From assembly GCA_018260475.1 (NCBI GenBank), contig JAGLBA010000013.1:1-63460 (forward strand): a stretch of 63,460 nt of DNA, given 5' to 3'. The notes under the pieces were generated by a model. It was not told the origin of the DNA. It was given only the letters and a program-made list of their open reading frames with translations, and ran no database searches. This DNA is from Chryseobacterium sp. GTDB lineage: Bacteria; Bacteroidota; Bacteroidia; Flavobacteriales; Weeksellaceae. The position numbers were made by a program, and so were the translations under genes. Shown piece by piece: positions 47,511-56,141 of this stretch (its first letter is position 1; every line of letters begins with the position of its first letter).

Positions 47511-47548
47511 AAAAAACGCAATCTATTATTGGGATTGCGTTTTTTTTA
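47511..47548. terminator. bidirectional terminator, htrA and the facing membrane gene
   Basis: AAAAAACGCAATC pairs with GATTGCGTTTTTT around an 9-nt loop, giving a T run on both strands. It lies over the last six codons (KKTQSQ) of the minus-strand gene ending at 47526. Confidence 0.85.
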
Positions 47549-47996
47549 TGCCCTTTATTTGAGCGTCAATTCTTCGTTTTTCCCGCCGTTTGTACATGAC
47601 TTCGGTAATTTTCCCACCAATCCATGAGAAAGGGAAAAAAGTAAGGAAGATTAAAACTTTATAAAAGGTAGGATGGTAAGGGAACACCACCACATCCAGC
47701 ACCGCGATAAACAGCATGATGAACCCGATGAGAATCGCGTATGCCGCTTTTCCATATTTTACGATGGTGGCTGTAACTACGCCGCCCACGGTGGTAGACA
47801 GTCCTGAAATGAACAGTAGGAACCAGAAAAATCCCTCATCGTGCTGCATACTGCGCAAGAAATTTGCCCAATGCTTGAATGGAGAAAAGGCCTGAAAAGT
47901 CACCCACTTCGGATTCATCCGAATCCCAAGAGTGATGATAAGCCCTGCGACCAAGAGCCCAGCGGTCACGCCAATGATATTTCTTATAAAATTCAT
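47526..47996 (-). CDS. four-helix membrane protein of unknown function
   Basis: 156 residues from the ATG at 47996 (MNFIRNIIGVTAGLLVAG); an upstream extension would overlap the ridA end. Four hydrophobic segments: 6-23, about 58-80, 87-103 and 110-130. Then a short basic C-terminus (MYKRREKRRIDAQIKG). No family recognised. 8 bp after ridA, so probably co-transcribed with it. Confidence 0.8.
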   Translation of the reverse strand: MNFIRNIIGVTAGLLVAGLIITLGIRMNPKWVTFQAFSPFKHWANFLRSMQHDEGFFWFLLFISGLSTTVGGVVTATIVKYGKAAYAILIGFIMLFIAVLDVVVFPYHPTFYKVLIFLTFFPFSWIGGKITEVMYKRREKRRIDAQIKGIKKTQSQ

Positions 47997-48004
47997 CGGC
48001 TTAA

Positions 48005-48385
48005 TTATTCCTGATGGGCAATCATAGAAATTTCGATATCCACATTTTTTGGCAGACAAGACACTTGAACCGTCTCGCGTGCCGGATAACTTTCGGCGTT
48101 TAGATAAGAAGCGTAAATATCATTCATCACTGCAAAGTCATCCATGTTTTTAAGAAAAATAGTTGCCTTCACCACATTTTTAAAGGACATATCCGCCGCG
48201 GTAAGAATAGCTTCTAAGTTTTTCATCACCTGGTGGGTCTGTTTCTCAATCCCTTCAATAATTTTACCGGAAGCCGGATCCACCGGAATTTGTCCGGAAA
48301 TATAAAGAATACCGCCAGCCATATTCGCCTGTGCATAGGGCCCAATCGCTGCGGGAGCATTAGCAGTGGATATTATTTTCTTCAT
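48005..48385 (-). CDS. ridA: RidA family enamine/imine deaminase
   Basis: 126 residues, YjgF/YER057c/UK114 fold, a trimer that hydrolyses reactive 2-aminoacrylate and related imines from PLP enzymes. LYISGQIPVDPASGKI, GVVKATIFLKNM-like VVKATIFLKNMDDFA, and the catalytic Arg103 in YPARETVQVSCLP with the acidic residue in VDIEI are present. First gene of a two-gene unit. Confidence 0.95.
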   Translation of the reverse strand: MKKIISTANAPAAIGPYAQANMAGGILYISGQIPVDPASGKIIEGIEKQTHQVMKNLEAILTAADMSFKNVVKATIFLKNMDDFAVMNDIYASYLNAESYPARETVQVSCLPKNVDIEISMIAHQE

Positions 48386-48428
48386 AAGTCTATTGTTGGT
48401 TGTGCAAATATAAGTATTTGTACATCAA

Positions 48429-51062
48429 TTAAAAAGGTGAATTTGGCTCTGTAAAGCTTCGCGCCTTATACTTCAAGGCATCTTTCAGGATATTGGCTTT
48501 TATCCCTATAAAGAAATCATAAACTTTGTATTGGCCAAACGGAATCCAATTGAAAGAGATAATGAAACTCCGCTGATCCCTATTAAATCCAAGCCTTGTA
48601 TAGCCGATTTTCTTGGTTATGAAGTCATAGTTGGAACTCCAATTGATATTCCAAAACGGCGTAAGTTTCACGGTGCCGTCCAGTCCCAATGCCGCCACAC
48701 GGTTCCCGAAGCGCGTCGCTGTTTTGTAATAAGCGTAGTTGGCATTCAGGTTAAGTGTCCAAGGCTGCGTAAAATGAGCATAATTATGATCATCAAAGAA
48801 ATAATTTTCGTTTCGAATTTCGCCTTTGGTCTTATAGATTTCTTCCGGTTTTGCCTCTTTTTCATTTTTGAATAATTCGCTATTTAATGGAAAGGCCGCC
48901 TGTACATTGAACCCTTGAAGGCTAAACCTCCCGAAATTCTCTGTTCGTGTTCCCACGCCAAGATCATTGTAAATTGTTTCGTAAGGATCAATCACCAAAC
49001 TAGAATTTACACTGAGTTTATTGTTAAAAAAAGAGGTCTGCGCGTTGACATTGATCATACTCCACTTAAAATTTGGGGCGGCAAAGTTATACCCTCCGGA
49101 TAGATTTAAACTTTCAAAAATCTTAACCTTTTTCACCCCTGTGGAATCTTTTTTGGAACGCACCTTCATCTCGATATTATTTCCAATGTTGAAGCCCAGG
49201 GACTGTATAAGGCCCACGCTCGGCGAACCGAAAACACTGCCTTCAAAAATAGAATAAGCGGACATAGCGCCATGCATGCCATAATAATTTCGGAAATATC
49301 CCCAGCCCGGCGCCCCGAAATCTGGAGAATACGTAAAGCCGATACTTGGGGTCATCATGTGGCGAATCGCCTGTATGGCACTTCCTTTTTTGAAATTCAG
49401 CATCCCATAGAGCGTCGTCTGCATACTCGCCGAAGTGGAGAAAGTGGAAAAGCCAGAAATCTTTTTATTATAGGTATCCTCTATCGTATTTGTCACAGGG
49501 TTGTAAGATCGGGAGAGTATTTTTGTTGTTAAAACATTATTCGCATTGGCACTTAACGAGAGGGTAAAATATTTTGCGACCGTGGTATTTGTACCGAGGG
49601 CAATATTGTTCTGTAAGCCCGTCTGCATCCTATCCCACATTTCTTTTTTGAACATAATGGCACCCTGCGCCGTGACATAATTCGAGAAATTCAAACCTGT
49701 ATTTATGGTTAAATTTTCCAATAATCCCTGGCGAGGGCCGCCGTCTTTTGGTTTAAATAAATAGAACTGATTGATCGCCACATTCAACTGTGGAAGACGA
49801 AGATTCACCGTGTTATCAGTAAAATTTTGGCTGTAGGAGGCCGTTCCCGTGATGGTAATGGGAAGCGTGAGGAAGCGTTTGGTAAGCGACAGCGTGGAAT
49901 TCTGCTGCGTATTCAGGACATTCTGGTTGATGAAATAGTTATTATTGACGGTATTATTGTAAAATTTATTGCTCACAATATCCACCGAAGCGGAGAAATT
50001 GAGATAAGGATTGGCCTTGCTGTCTTGCTGGTGGCGCCACCCAATTCGGTAGGTGGCGGCTTTGCTATAATCGCTCAATCCCTTTATGCCGCGCACCGTG
50101 GTACCCATTTCGGCCATGAAATTCCCGGAATAGCGGTAATTCTTTTTATAGTTAAGTTCCGGGCGAATGTTCCAACTGCCTTTGGTGTAGAAATCTATAA
50201 GTGTCTTAAAATCGAAATGCTCGCCGATAGGTTGGTAATAGCCCAATCCGTTTAAGAAAAAGCCGACATCTTCGCGCTCACCAAAACTTGGAATTAAAAT
50301 TCCTGCGGATCTTTTTTCTGAAAAGGGAAGTATGGCAAAGGGCAAGATTAGCGGCGTAGGCACCTGCTCTATGTACATCTGCACAGGCCCGGTGATTACT
50401 TGGGTCTTGGTTTTTCCCTTCACGAGTTTGATGTCCTTCGCGAGCAAATAATAATCTGCCGTGGTGTCCTTCTTTTTGATGAAATAATCATCAGTAGTGT
50501 ACATCCCGCGCCTCATCGTAAAAACCGAATCGCTGACTTTCTTGGTTTTTTCTGCCACGATCACACCCTCGCTTTCCTCGGTTCTGGCATTGTAGGCGAT
50601 TGCTTGACGGGTTTTGTAATTAAAGGTAAATTGGTCGGTTTCGTATTTCTTTCCGGCCTGCGTGGTAATCACCGGTTCTATTACGCGGCCGTTTTTATCC
50701 AGTTTTCCGCGGGCGAAAACAATGCCTGTATTCCAGTCTATGGAGATGTAGTCTGCATCTATCTGGATGTCCTGATAGATCATCTGAGCCTTCTCATTAA
50801 AGAAACTCATCTTCTTATTTACATCATTCCGGTTGTATTCCGCTTTGGTGCGCACCACATCGTCCAGCTGTTCTTTAGCAGGGATTTTTAGCGTGTCGGT
50901 TTTGGGAACAGTATCATTAACTATCTCATTTTTAACAGAAATTTGTGCGTTTAAGTTTGCCAAAAAACTGTTAAAAATTAGGATAATTAGAAATAGTGGT
51001 ATATTTTTGATGCCTATTTTGATGCGGTTTACCTTAAAATTGTAGGGCTCAAAATTAAACAT
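48429..51062 (-). CDS. lptD: LPS-assembly protein LptD homologue
   Basis: 877 residues. A signal peptide (to about residue 40, ending ANLNAQ) is followed by an OstA-like N-terminal domain (IQIDADYISIDWNTGIVFARG, TDQFTFNYKTRQAIAYNARTE) and a large beta-barrel whose insertion segment PTPLILPFAILPFSEKRSAGI is typical of Bacteroidota LptD. Places LPS in the outer leaflet. Its ATG is only 15 bp from that of the divergent amidase gene. Confidence 0.9.
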   Translation of the reverse strand: MFNFEPYNFKVNRIKIGIKNIPLFLIILIFNSFLANLNAQISVKNEIVNDTVPKTDTLKIPAKEQLDDVVRTKAEYNRNDVNKKMSFFNEKAQMIYQDIQIDADYISIDWNTGIVFARGKLDKNGRVIEPVITTQAGKKYETDQFTFNYKTRQAIAYNARTEESEGVIVAEKTKKVSDSVFTMRRGMYTTDDYFIKKKDTTADYYLLAKDIKLVKGKTKTQVITGPVQMYIEQVPTPLILPFAILPFSEKRSAGILIPSFGEREDVGFFLNGLGYYQPIGEHFDFKTLIDFYTKGSWNIRPELNYKKNYRYSGNFMAEMGTTVRGIKGLSDYSKAATYRIGWRHQQDSKANPYLNFSASVDIVSNKFYNNTVNNNYFINQNVLNTQQNSTLSLTKRFLTLPITITGTASYSQNFTDNTVNLRLPQLNVAINQFYLFKPKDGGPRQGLLENLTINTGLNFSNYVTAQGAIMFKKEMWDRMQTGLQNNIALGTNTTVAKYFTLSLSANANNVLTTKILSRSYNPVTNTIEDTYNKKISGFSTFSTSASMQTTLYGMLNFKKGSAIQAIRHMMTPSIGFTYSPDFGAPGWGYFRNYYGMHGAMSAYSIFEGSVFGSPSVGLIQSLGFNIGNNIEMKVRSKKDSTGVKKVKIFESLNLSGGYNFAAPNFKWSMINVNAQTSFFNNKLSVNSSLVIDPYETIYNDLGVGTRTENFGRFSLQGFNVQAAFPLNSELFKNEKEAKPEEIYKTKGEIRNENYFFDDHNYAHFTQPWTLNLNANYAYYKTATRFGNRVAALGLDGTVKLTPFWNINWSSNYDFITKKIGYTRLGFNRDQRSFIISFNWIPFGQYKVYDFFIGIKANILKDALKYKARSFTEPNSPF

Positions 51063-51077
51063 AATTTTAAATGTACG

Positions 51078-52352
51078 ATGATTAAAAATAAATATGTGAA
51101 GAAATTTTTTCTATTGGCACTAATGCTTCTGTTCGGCTACACGAGTGCACAGAAGAAATTTACCCTTGTGCTGGATGCCGGACACGGCGGCAGTGACCAC
51201 GGCGCCATCAGAAGTTACGCCGATCTTGGTACGATCGCAGAGAAGGACATCACGCTGAGCATTATTCTGAAATTAGGGCGTATGCTGGAGAAAACCAAGG
51301 ATTATAAAGTCATCTATACCAGAAAAGTAGATGAATTCCCATCCCTCACGGAGCGGACAACCCTCGCCAACAGAAGCAAGGCAGACCTTTTCATCTCCGT
51401 ACACTGCAACGCGAATACCAAAACCACTGCTTATGGCACGGAAACCTTCGTACAAGGTCCCGATCAAAATAAAACCAATCTGGAAGTAGCGAAAGCCGAA
51501 AACGATGTTATCTTTTTGGACGCCACCGACCGGGAAAATTTTGCCTCATACGATCCGCGCTCACCGGAATCACTGATTGCGCTAAAAATTCAACAAAGCC
51601 GTTATTTAGAGAGCAGTCTTCTTTTCGGAAGTTTTGTGGAAGATAACTTTAGCAATAAAGACCATCGGTTTTCCCGTGGCGTGAAGCAGCAGAACCTGCA
51701 TGTCCTCAGGATGAATGCGATGCCTTCGGTTTTAATAGAAACGGGTTTCATTAGTAATTATGATGAATCTAAATACTTGAATTCCGAAAAAGGGCAGGAA
51801 GAAGTTGCAACAAGCATCTATAACGCGATTTTGAAATATAAAAAACTGGTAGACCGCAATGCTCGCCCGGCAGAACCTGAAAAACCGGCGGAAGCACCTC
51901 TCAAAAATGATTTCCGAGTATTGCTGATGGCGCTTCCTTCTAAATACGCTCCTACTGATCCCGTGTTGAAAGGCCTCAACAACATCACCATCATCAAAGA
52001 AAACGGACAGTATAAATATTATTATGGCGTGACCAACTACGCTACCATTCGCGATGCCAACTTAAAAACCGCCAAGGATGCGGGCTTCCGAAACGCGATG
52101 GCGGTAGGATTTATGCCAAACCAAAAACTAGGATCCGGTTATTATACGATTGAAGTCGTAGTATCTCGCGATAAACTTAGCAGCAACTCCTATGTTTTGC
52201 AAACTTTAAAAGATGTGGAAAGAAACAAAGAAAACGGCGTATACTACTACACTTATGGCAATGTAAAATCATTGGAGGAAGCCATTATACTACAGAAAGA
52301 GTTGGAAGCAAAGGGTATAAAAAACACCGTGATCCAAAAAGTGGCAAGATAG
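51078..52352 (+). CDS. N-acetylmuramoyl-L-alanine amidase
   Basis: 424 residues. A signal peptide (MIKNKYVKKFFLLALMLLFGYTSAQ) precedes an Amidase_3 zinc domain: LDAGHGGSDHGA (first His ligand), EKDITLSIILKLG (Glu ligand), ISVHCNANTKT (second His), and LIETGFISNYDE with the catalytic Glu. After about residue 270 comes a C-terminal domain of SPOR-like character (two repeats ending VIQKVAR). Cleaves septal peptidoglycan in the periplasm. Divergent from lptD. Confidence 0.93.
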   Translation: MIKNKYVKKFFLLALMLLFGYTSAQKKFTLVLDAGHGGSDHGAIRSYADLGTIAEKDITLSIILKLGRMLEKTKDYKVIYTRKVDEFPSLTERTTLANRSKADLFISVHCNANTKTTAYGTETFVQGPDQNKTNLEVAKAENDVIFLDATDRENFASYDPRSPESLIALKIQQSRYLESSLLFGSFVEDNFSNKDHRFSRGVKQQNLHVLRMNAMPSVLIETGFISNYDESKYLNSEKGQEEVATSIYNAILKYKKLVDRNARPAEPEKPAEAPLKNDFRVLLMALPSKYAPTDPVLKGLNNITIIKENGQYKYYYGVTNYATIRDANLKTAKDAGFRNAMAVGFMPNQKLGSGYYTIEVVVSRDKLSSNSYVLQTLKDVERNKENGVYYYTYGNVKSLEEAIILQKELEAKGIKNTVIQKVAR

Positions 52353-52354
52353 AT

Positions 52355-52385
52355 TTGCAAAAGTCAAGAAAAGGATATATTTTTG
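52355..52385 (+). promoter_or_regulatory. promoter of tRNA-Glu 1 (TTG-N20-TATTTTTG)
   Basis: TTG at 52355-52357 and TATTTTTG at 52378-52385, 16 bp before the mature tRNA. It begins 3 bp past the amidase stop. Confidence 0.75.
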
Positions 52386-52401
52386 CAGTCCCGAAAAAAG
52401 C

Positions 52402-52473
52402 GGCCTATTCGTCTAGTGGTAAGGACTCAAGATTTTCATTCTTGCAACAGGGGTTCGATTCCCTTATAGGCTA
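52402..52473 (+). tRNA. tRNA-Glu (TTC), copy 1
   Basis: 72 nt cloverleaf. Acceptor GGCCTAT pairs with ATAGGCT (G-U at the first pair). Anticodon stem CAAGA/TCTTG with loop TTTTCAT gives anticodon TTC. TPsiC arm contains GGTTCGATTCC. The terminal CCA is not encoded. Confidence 0.95.
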
Positions 52474-52549
52474 CAAGCCTGTAGGAAACGGAAGTAGCGA
52501 CCTGAAAATACGGGACAGAAGAAAAAAATAAAAAAAGTTTTAAAAAGTT

Positions 52550-52579
52550 TTGGGGCAAAAGAAATAATTTATATCTTTG
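52550..52579 (+). promoter_or_regulatory. rpsT promoter (TTG-N19-TATCTTTG)
   Basis: TTG at 52550-52552, 19-bp spacer, TATCTTTG at 52572-52579; leader of about 15 nt before the ATG at 52601. Confidence 0.85.
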
Positions 52580-52600
52580 CACCCACATTTAGGAAACAGT

Positions 52601-52855
52601 ATGGCAAATCATAAATCAGCATTAAAAAGAATCAAGCAAAGCGAAGTTAGAAGAATTCGTAACAAATACTATCACAAAACTGCTAGAACAGCAGTGAGAG
52701 TATTGAGGAATGAAGAAGACAAAACTGCTGCTACTGAACAGTTGCCAAAAGTAATTGCTCTTTTGGATAAACTTGCTAAAAGAAACATTATCCACAAAAA
52801 CAAGGCAGCAAACCTTAAAAGCAAACTGACGAAGCATGTAAATAAAATGGCTTAA
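52601..52855 (+). CDS. rpsT: 30S ribosomal protein S20
   Basis: 84 residues starting [18 protein letters not shown]; earlier open codons lie over the promoter. Primary 16S rRNA binder made of three helices, with [17 protein letters not shown] near the end. It sits between two tRNA-Glu genes and probably shares a transcript with the second, which lies 18 bp downstream. Confidence 0.97.
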   Translation: MANHKSALKRIKQSEVRRIRNKYYHKTARTAVRVLRNEEDKTAATEQLPKVIALLDKLAKRNIIHKNKAANLKSKLTKHVNKMA

Positions 52856-52873
52856 TCATTATAACAAGTGTCT

Positions 52874-52945
52874 GGCCCGTTCGTCTATCGGTTAGGACCT
52901 CAGATTTTCATTCTGGTAAGAGGGGTTCGACTCCCCTACGGGCTA
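52874..52945 (+). tRNA. tRNA-Glu (TTC), copy 2
   Basis: 72 nt. Acceptor GGCCCGT/ACGGGCT (again G-U at pair one), anticodon loop TTTTCAT, TPsiC arm GGGTTCGACTCCC. The body differs from copy 1 at several paired positions with compensation in the acceptor stem. No encoded CCA. Confidence 0.95.
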
Positions 52946-52951
52946 CATAAT

Positions 52952-52980
52952 AAAACCTTCGGAAATTCCGAAGGTTTTTG
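52952..52980 (+). terminator. terminator after tRNA-Glu 2
   Basis: AAAACCTTCGGAA with TTCCGAAGGTTTT, near-perfect palindrome, followed by TGTTTTT. Confidence 0.85.
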
Positions 52981-53007
52981 TTTTTAAATAATTCGTAATT
53001 TCACATT

Positions 53008-53421
53008 ATGAAAATTTTAATCCTCAACGGCCCCAACCTAAACCTCCTCGGCACCCGCGAACCGGAAATCTATGGCAACACAACCATGGAAGACTGCTTG
53101 GCAAGTTTAAAAACTGAGTTTGAGAATCACGAAATTCTTTACTTTCAATCCAATATCGAAGGGGAAATTATAAACCGCTTGCAAGACGACGATTTTGATG
53201 CTTTAATCATCAATCCCGGCGCATTTACACACTATTCCTACGCTATCTCAGACTGCCTAAAAAACATCCAAAAACCTAAAGTGGAAGTCCACATCAGCAA
53301 TATCTACAAACGCGAGGAATTTCGCCAAAAATCTGTGACCGCAATCCATTGCGACGGTGTGCTCTCCGGGTTTGGCTTGGAAGGCTACAGGCTTGGGATT
53401 TTAAGTTTAAACAAACTTTAA
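53008..53421 (+). CDS. aroQ: type II 3-dehydroquinate dehydratase
   Basis: 137 residues. Third step of the shikimate pathway. NGPNLNLLGTREPEIYG carries the active-site Arg and Tyr, NPGAFTHYSYAI the Asn region, and VEVHISNIYKREEFR the catalytic His. Short form typical of the dodecameric family. Isolated between a tRNA terminator and a shared terminator with pckA. Confidence 0.97.
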   Translation: MKILILNGPNLNLLGTREPEIYGNTTMEDCLASLKTEFENHEILYFQSNIEGEIINRLQDDDFDALIINPGAFTHYSYAISDCLKNIQKPKVEVHISNIYKREEFRQKSVTAIHCDGVLSGFGLEGYRLGILSLNKL

Positions 53422-53442
53422 AGAAAATAGAATAAAAAAACA

Positions 53443-53470
53443 AGAAACTCCCGAAAATTCGGGAGTTTCT
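53443..53470. terminator. shared aroQ/pckA terminator
   Basis: AGAAACTCCCGAA and TTCGGGAGTTTCT form a perfect 13-bp stem. An A run before it gives the T run for pckA on the minus strand. Confidence 0.85.
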
Positions 53471-53490
53471 GCTTTGACAAAAAATATAAC

Positions 53491-55095
53491 TTACAATTGT
53501 GGCCCGGCGGCTACAAGTCTTTTTGCCTCGTCGTTGTCACAATACTGTTCAAAGTATTTGATGTATCGTGCAGCCAAATCTTTAGCTTTAGCTTCCCACT
53601 CAGTAGCATCTTTGTAGGTATCTCTTGGATCTAGGATGCCTTCAGAAACATTAGGAAGTTTCGTTGGAATTTCAAGATTCATAATTGGAATCGTCGTTTT
53701 TGGTGCATTTTCGATAGATCCGTCGATAATCGCATCGATAATCGCTCTAGTGTCTTTCAAAGAAATACGCTTACCTGTACCGTTCCAACCAGTATTTACC
53801 AAATACGCTTTCGCGCCATGCTCTTTCATCTTACTGATCAAAGTTTTAGAATACATGGTCGGGTGCAGTGTAAGGAACGCCTCTCCGAATGCCGGGGAGA
53901 AAGATGGCTGAGGCTCTGTAATCCCTCTCTCGGTACCTGCCAATTTGGAAGTATAACCGCATAGGAAGTGGTATTGCGCCTGATCTTCATTCAAGATAGA
54001 AACCGGAGGCAATACACCGAACGCATCTGCAGAAAGATAAACAATCTTGCTCGCGTGACCAGCCTTTGAAGGAAGAACGATTTTACTCATGTGATAAATT
54101 GGATAAGAAACACGCGTGTTTTCTGTGATGGATGCATCTGTATAATCCGTTTCACCGTACTCGTTTACCACAACATTTTCAATAAGTGCATCTCTTTTAA
54201 TAGCTCGGAAGATATCCGGTTCTTTTTCTTCAGTAAGGTCAATTACTTTTGCATAGCATCCACCTTCGAAATTGAAGACCCCATTGTTATCCCAACCGTG
54301 CTCATCATCTCCGATCAAATAGCGTTTTGGATCTGCAGAGAGTGTGGTTTTACCAGTACCGGAAAGACCGAAGAACAACGCTACATCGCCTTTCTCGCCA
54401 ACATTCGCGGAGCAGTGCATAGAAGCCATACCCTTCAATGGCAGGTAGTAGTTCATCATTGCGAACATGCCTTTCTTCATTTCACCACCGTACCAGGTAC
54501 CGCCGATGATTTGGATTTTTTCAGTCAGGTTGAACATTATGAAGTTTTCGGAGTTCAATCCTTGCTCTTCCCAATTCGGATTAGTCGTTTTAGAACCATT
54601 CATAACAATGAAATCCGGCTCACCAAAATTTTCAAGTTCAAAATTGGAAGGACGGATGAACATATTTGTTACGAAATGCGCCTGCCAAGCCACCTCCATC
54701 ACGAAACGCACTTTCAGGCGTGTGTCCGGGTTGGTTCCGCAGAATGCATCAACAACATAGATTCTTTTTGAACTGGAAAGTTGCTTAAGAACCAGCTCTT
54801 TACAAGACTGAAAAATCTCTGGAGTTGTCGGAAAATTCACTTTGCCATCCCATGAGATGGTATCTTTCGTCACATCATCCAACACGATATATCTATCCTT
54901 TGGCGAACGCCCTGTGAAGATACCCGTTTTCACGGCAACCGCACCGGATTCTGTAATTGCGCCTTTCTCATAGCCTTGGTTCTTTTTAGACATTTCGGCT
55001 TTGAAAAGCTCCTCATAAGTTGGGTTGTAGATTACTTCTTCGTAACCGGTAATTCCCAAATCGTGTAACTGCTGAATGATTTTAATGTTTTTCAT
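53491..55095 (-). CDS. pckA: phosphoenolpyruvate carboxykinase (ATP)
   Basis: 534 residues. Converts oxaloacetate and ATP to PEP and CO2 for gluconeogenesis. [32 protein letters not shown], the P-loop [14 protein letters not shown], the metal site [10 protein letters not shown] and [11 protein letters not shown] identify the ATP-dependent class. A TAAATTTG -7 box lies upstream. Confidence 0.98.
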   Translation of the reverse strand: MKNIKIIQQLHDLGITGYEEVIYNPTYEELFKAEMSKKNQGYEKGAITESGAVAVKTGIFTGRSPKDRYIVLDDVTKDTISWDGKVNFPTTPEIFQSCKELVLKQLSSSKRIYVVDAFCGTNPDTRLKVRFVMEVAWQAHFVTNMFIRPSNFELENFGEPDFIVMNGSKTTNPNWEEQGLNSENFIMFNLTEKIQIIGGTWYGGEMKKGMFAMMNYYLPLKGMASMHCSANVGEKGDVALFFGLSGTGKTTLSADPKRYLIGDDEHGWDNNGVFNFEGGCYAKVIDLTEEKEPDIFRAIKRDALIENVVVNEYGETDYTDASITENTRVSYPIYHMSKIVLPSKAGHASKIVYLSADAFGVLPPVSILNEDQAQYHFLCGYTSKLAGTERGITEPQPSFSPAFGEAFLTLHPTMYSKTLISKMKEHGAKAYLVNTGWNGTGKRISLKDTRAIIDAIIDGSIENAPKTTIPIMNLEIPTKLPNVSEGILDPRDTYKDATEWEAKAKDLAARYIKYFEQYCDNDEAKRLVAAGPQL

Positions 55096-55133
55096 ATAAA
55101 GGTATAATTAAAGATCAATGTTTCTTTAGACAA

Positions 55134-55141
55134 CAAATTTA
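55134..55141 (-). promoter_or_regulatory. pckA promoter, -7 box
   Basis: TAAATTTG on the minus strand, 38 bp before pckA; no TTG at the usual distance. Between this and the stop of the GHMP kinase gene an inverted repeat AAGCATA...TATGCTT (about 55203-55224) may end the upstream transcript. Confidence 0.5.
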
Positions 55142-55227
55142 TCATAATTTGGCCTTTAGGGCGTTTTAAAGTTAATGATAAAAATCAGAAATCAAAAGAA
55201 AAGCATAATATTTTATATGCTTGATTT

Positions 55228-56133
55228 CTAACCTATTATATTTTCACTTTTTAAGATATTAGAAAAACCGCGCTCCGAAAAATAGCGCTCCCAGCCCGAA
55301 AATTTGGAACTCATTACAAAATCTCCACCCCACGCGCCTAAACTTTTCACGAAGGAAGGGCAGTCATGGAAATATTTCTCTTTTGCAATCTGCATTCCTA
55401 AAAAGGAGGAAAGCAAATCCTCGTGGAGCGACATTAAATCTGAAAATTCCAGTAATATTTTGCAGTTGAAAACTTTATGGGTAATATCGGATAGGTTGGA
55501 AATCAGTTCGGGGGAAGTCTTTTTTGAACGGTATAGGTCAATGCCTTCTCGTGAGTTTTGTTTCTGGTTTAGATGAATAAAAATCAGCTCTTCCTTAAAG
55601 GGCGGATTCCAAATTACGGGCTGCACTTCTCTACTCGCCTCAGTAATTCGGTATAGCACGGCACTTTTTTGTTGAGCCACCGCAATGTCATATCCACTAC
55701 CTCCGAGAGAAATTTCGTTGAGTTTGAAGGCATCTACACCCGCCCATAACGCAAGGTTTGCCATTAAAGTTGAACTGCTCCCCAGGCCAAAATCCGGCGG
55801 AAAATGGAGGTTCGTTTTAAAATGATAAGAACATCCATGCCGAAACCTTTCTGGAGAGAGAGATTGAATATTTTTAAATACTTTAAGTACAAATGCAGCA
55901 GCATTTGGGATATTGGTAGAGATGATTTCCCAGTTTTTAAAGTCTATTTCTACCTTCAACCAAAATTTTTCTTGGTGAAAGGCTTCCCAAAAAATCCGAT
56001 CCTGACCGCCAGATATTTCATCAAAAAAAAGCTCCTGCCCTTGCAGCGTAGGGACTGCGAGGGCAAGAGCGCCATCTAATACGGCATATTCTGCCGTGAT
56101 CAATAATTTTCCCGGTGAAAAAATCTTTCCCAT
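55228..56133 (-). CDS. GYDIA family GHMP kinase
   Basis: 301 residues. Starts MGKIFSPGKLLITAEYAVLDGALALAV, the GHMP N-terminal strand and substrate region. The ATP motif is PPDFGLGSSSTLMANLALW, and GGSGYDIAVAQQKSAVLYR carries the GYDIA label. The fold is that of mevalonate and galactose kinases, and the substrate of this branch is probably a mevalonate-pathway intermediate but not certain. 8 bp after fabD, last gene of its operon. Confidence 0.9.
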   Translation of the reverse strand: MGKIFSPGKLLITAEYAVLDGALALAVPTLQGQELFFDEISGGQDRIFWEAFHQEKFWLKVEIDFKNWEIISTNIPNAAAFVLKVFKNIQSLSPERFRHGCSYHFKTNLHFPPDFGLGSSSTLMANLALWAGVDAFKLNEISLGGSGYDIAVAQQKSAVLYRITEASREVQPVIWNPPFKEELIFIHLNQKQNSREGIDLYRSKKTSPELISNLSDITHKVFNCKILLEFSDLMSLHEDLLSSFLGMQIAKEKYFHDCPSFVKSLGAWGGDFVMSSKFSGWERYFSERGFSNILKSENIIG

Positions 56134-56141
56134 AAAGGTTT

